DNA of 30,532 bases from assembly GCA_014885115.2 (NCBI GenBank), contig WKLE02001484.1:1-30532 (forward strand), given 5' to 3'. The stretch is from Asterionellopsis glacialis. Taxonomy: Eukaryota > Bacillariophyta > Plagiogrammaphyceae > Rhaphoneidales > Asterionellopsidaceae. Positions 28,444 to 30,532 of this stretch are shown piece by piece. The notes beneath the pieces are model-generated. The model did not search any database and was not told where the DNA came from. It saw only the letters and a program-made list of their open reading frames with translations. Within the stretch, counting starts at the first letter, position 1. Each line of letters begins with the position of its first letter. Position numbers and translations under genes: made by a program.

Positions 28444-30532
28444 ATGCGGACTCCAATATCTTTTCCAGTGGCAACAAACAAGGAAGTAGCAATAACTGAA
28501 GGTAGTGCAAATAGGCCTTCTTTCTTATCATCTAAAGTCTGTTGTAGGGCATTACTGGAACACCCCTTTGAGTAGGCAGATGGTACCTATGATGACAAAT
28601 GGGGTATGTTCACAATTCCCCTGAGAGACATTTTGAAATGTGAGAGTATTTTTCAATCTCCATTTATGAAGTATTTGTCAATGAGAACATTTCCAAAGGT
28701 TGCTAAGACTAAACCCAAGGGTAAGAATCAATTGAAGCGTACCACAAGAACAACATCAAAGAAGAAACCTGACACTGAACCTGTTATGGATGAACCATCT
28801 ATAGATTCAACACCAAAAATGTGGTGTGCAACAATGTCATGTAATGGGCAAATTGGCCGGCAAAAACATCTATATCTAAGCAAGAGATTGAATATTATCA
28901 ATTAGCTATTGCTAGAAGATTTATTAACTTTGATGGGTGTCACCATGAAGAGTTTAGACATGATCATAATGTAGAACATGATTTACATGTACCTGATAGA
29001 AATACTAAGAAGAAAAGGCCGAAGAATTCTGAAATTGAATATTAAGAAAATAATGAAGAAAAAGAAAAAAACACAAGAAGAAAAGAAAGAAGCAGAGAGT
29101 ACTACTGATAAAAATAAGGATTTCCTAGAACCTGATCACTCCTTGAAGACTCCAACCAAAATAATTGATGATGATTATGATGGAATGAGCAAGGAACTAT
29201 GATTGAATAAATTTTATGCAAGACTAAATAAGTATAACAAATATCAGGAACAAAATGAGTCTGTTATCAAAGAATTAGACAAAGCCAAGAACAATGCATT
29301 GCAAAAATTTGAAGAAAAAGCACAAAAAAATCATATGATAAGAAAAAAACATTACCTTCGAAGTGTTGCAAACAAGGAATGGGATAAATTCAAGACAGAA
29401 TATGACAAGCGAAATATGTTACCTGCACCAAAAAGAAGAGTCACTCTATCAAAATACTTTCCTGTAAAACAACCAAAATCAAATCCTCATGGTAGAAGAG
29501 ATATGAATCAAGACAAGGACCCAGATTCTGTGGATCTTAATAAAGCCAATCAGAGGCCTCAAAACCCCCCTCCATATTTTCAATTGAAAAATAAAGAAGC
29601 AACTGATGAGTGTTGCAAGATGTATGCTGAGTTTCTTAAGACTTCTGATAGACTTGAAGATAAAGATATCCTTGAAAAAGTGAAAACAATTTTCTTTGAA
29701 TACCAAAAGGAATTAGCAATTAGGAAGGGTATACAGCCATTGTATAACAATTATCAAGATATGGAGACCAAGTTTCAAGAAGCTAAGGATAAAGTAGAAA
29801 ATGAATTTGACAAAGGAAAAATAAAAGAATATAAGAGGGATGTTGATATATGAAAAATTGACACTATATGGAAAATTTTTAACAAGATGCTTGAGATAGA
29901 GGCTAACTTTCACAAAAGTTCACAAATAGTTTGGTTAACATATGTTCCTGCAGGCATGCAATACGTACTGGGCAGATTACAGCATGTGCAACATGCGGCT
30001 CATTGGCATCATGGAATGTTGAAGGATGATGTTGAAGAAGTTTTGGATCCCAACTGGATTATAGATAATATTTTGGACTCTGTTGTCAAGTTTGTTATGT
30101 CAAACGCAAATACATGATATAGATTACCAGCTGGTGATACACCAGTTAACCTTCCACCTAAAGAACCACTCAGTACTTGTTGGATTCCACCAGAACAACC
30201 AAAACTAAAATAGCTACAGAAAGATGAGCATACATGTGTTTATACAAGCTTTGCAAGTTGCATGCATTGCCTAGGATATAAGAAATTTGCAAAACTCACA
30301 CACAACATCAGCGGCAGGAAATCTGTTGATGATGGTGGTGTCGAGCATGCAATTACTATTCATAATTGTTGGATATTTGATTCAAATCTTGAGGAGGCAA
30401 TCCCGTTGACCCAGAATAGTTTAAATTGGTGCTGTCTAGGAGAGTATGTCTGTATTGCAGGAGCAATTAGTTACCAATTTGGACCAATTAGATCAGTTCA
30501 ACGAGTTCAAAAAAGGAAATTACATACAGATG
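28444..30532 (+). pseudogene. Large degenerate gene with a possible cysteine-peptidase-like C-terminal part, cut by right edge
   Basis: ATG at 28444 opens MRTPISFPVATNKEVAITEG. The same frame runs through 30532, interrupted by TAG 28573-28575, TGA 29200-29202, TGA 29851-29853, TGA near 30115 and TAG near 30211. Near 28850-29044 a shifted frame reads better (QEIEYYQLAIARRFINFDGC, then HHEEFRHDHNVEHDLHVP), so frameshifts occur. The middle is Lys/Glu-rich with coiled-coil character and a KRRVTLSKYFPVKQ segment. The end has a conserved-looking triad arrangement: HTCVYTSFASCMHCLGY (Cys codon 30235-30237), VEHAITIHNCWIFDS (His codon 30346-30348, then Asn/Asp), and PLTQNSLNWCCLGEY. I have a general recollection of such C…H…N/D blocks in diatom repetitive proteins but cannot name the family. 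Peptidase activity is inference. Confidence 0.55.

Overview
The window looks like repeat-rich nuclear DNA from a diatom or a close stramenopile relative. The evidence is one intron-containing ZIP-type metal transporter gene set among retrotransposons whose motifs I associate with diatom Copia, Gypsy and tyrosine-recombinase elements. That assignment rests on recalled family style, not on a database search. Nothing bacterial (operons, Shine-Dalgarno sites, CRISPR) is visible.

Layout. 1-1132 (minus): decayed tyrosine recombinase gene cut by the left edge. 1266-3091: tandem repeats, hairpins and three small inverted-repeat elements, one inside another. 3292-4263: no gene seen. 4264-9954 (minus): a decayed DIRS-like element with Gag, reverse transcriptase, RNase H and tyrosine recombinase. 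10191-11650 (plus): the ZIP transporter, two exons and a 104-base intron, the only gene that looks intact. 12196-12693 (minus): an unidentified pseudogene. 12819-26620 (minus): one Copia element split in two by a 9.4-kb Gypsy-type element (13149-22552). 26854-27186 (plus): a short zinc-finger-like ORF. 27187-28443: repeats and a 26-base T run. 28444-30532 (plus): a large pseudogene running off the right edge, with a possible cysteine-peptidase-like C-terminal part.

The nesting is well supported. The Gypsy element has two direct 143-base terminal repeats that differ at 11 positions by my count, a 21-base polypurine tract next to the 3' repeat, and a 4-base target duplication (CCAC). Copia coding sequence resumes in frame on the two sides. 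The Gypsy element appears to start its Gag inside the 5' terminal repeat. Between RNase H and integrase it carries a domain resembling a divergent cytosine-5 DNA methyltransferase. Many premature stops, and the loss of a catalytic aspartate in both its reverse transcriptase and integrase, fit CpG-to-TpG/CpA decay. None of the large transposable elements looks able to act on its own.
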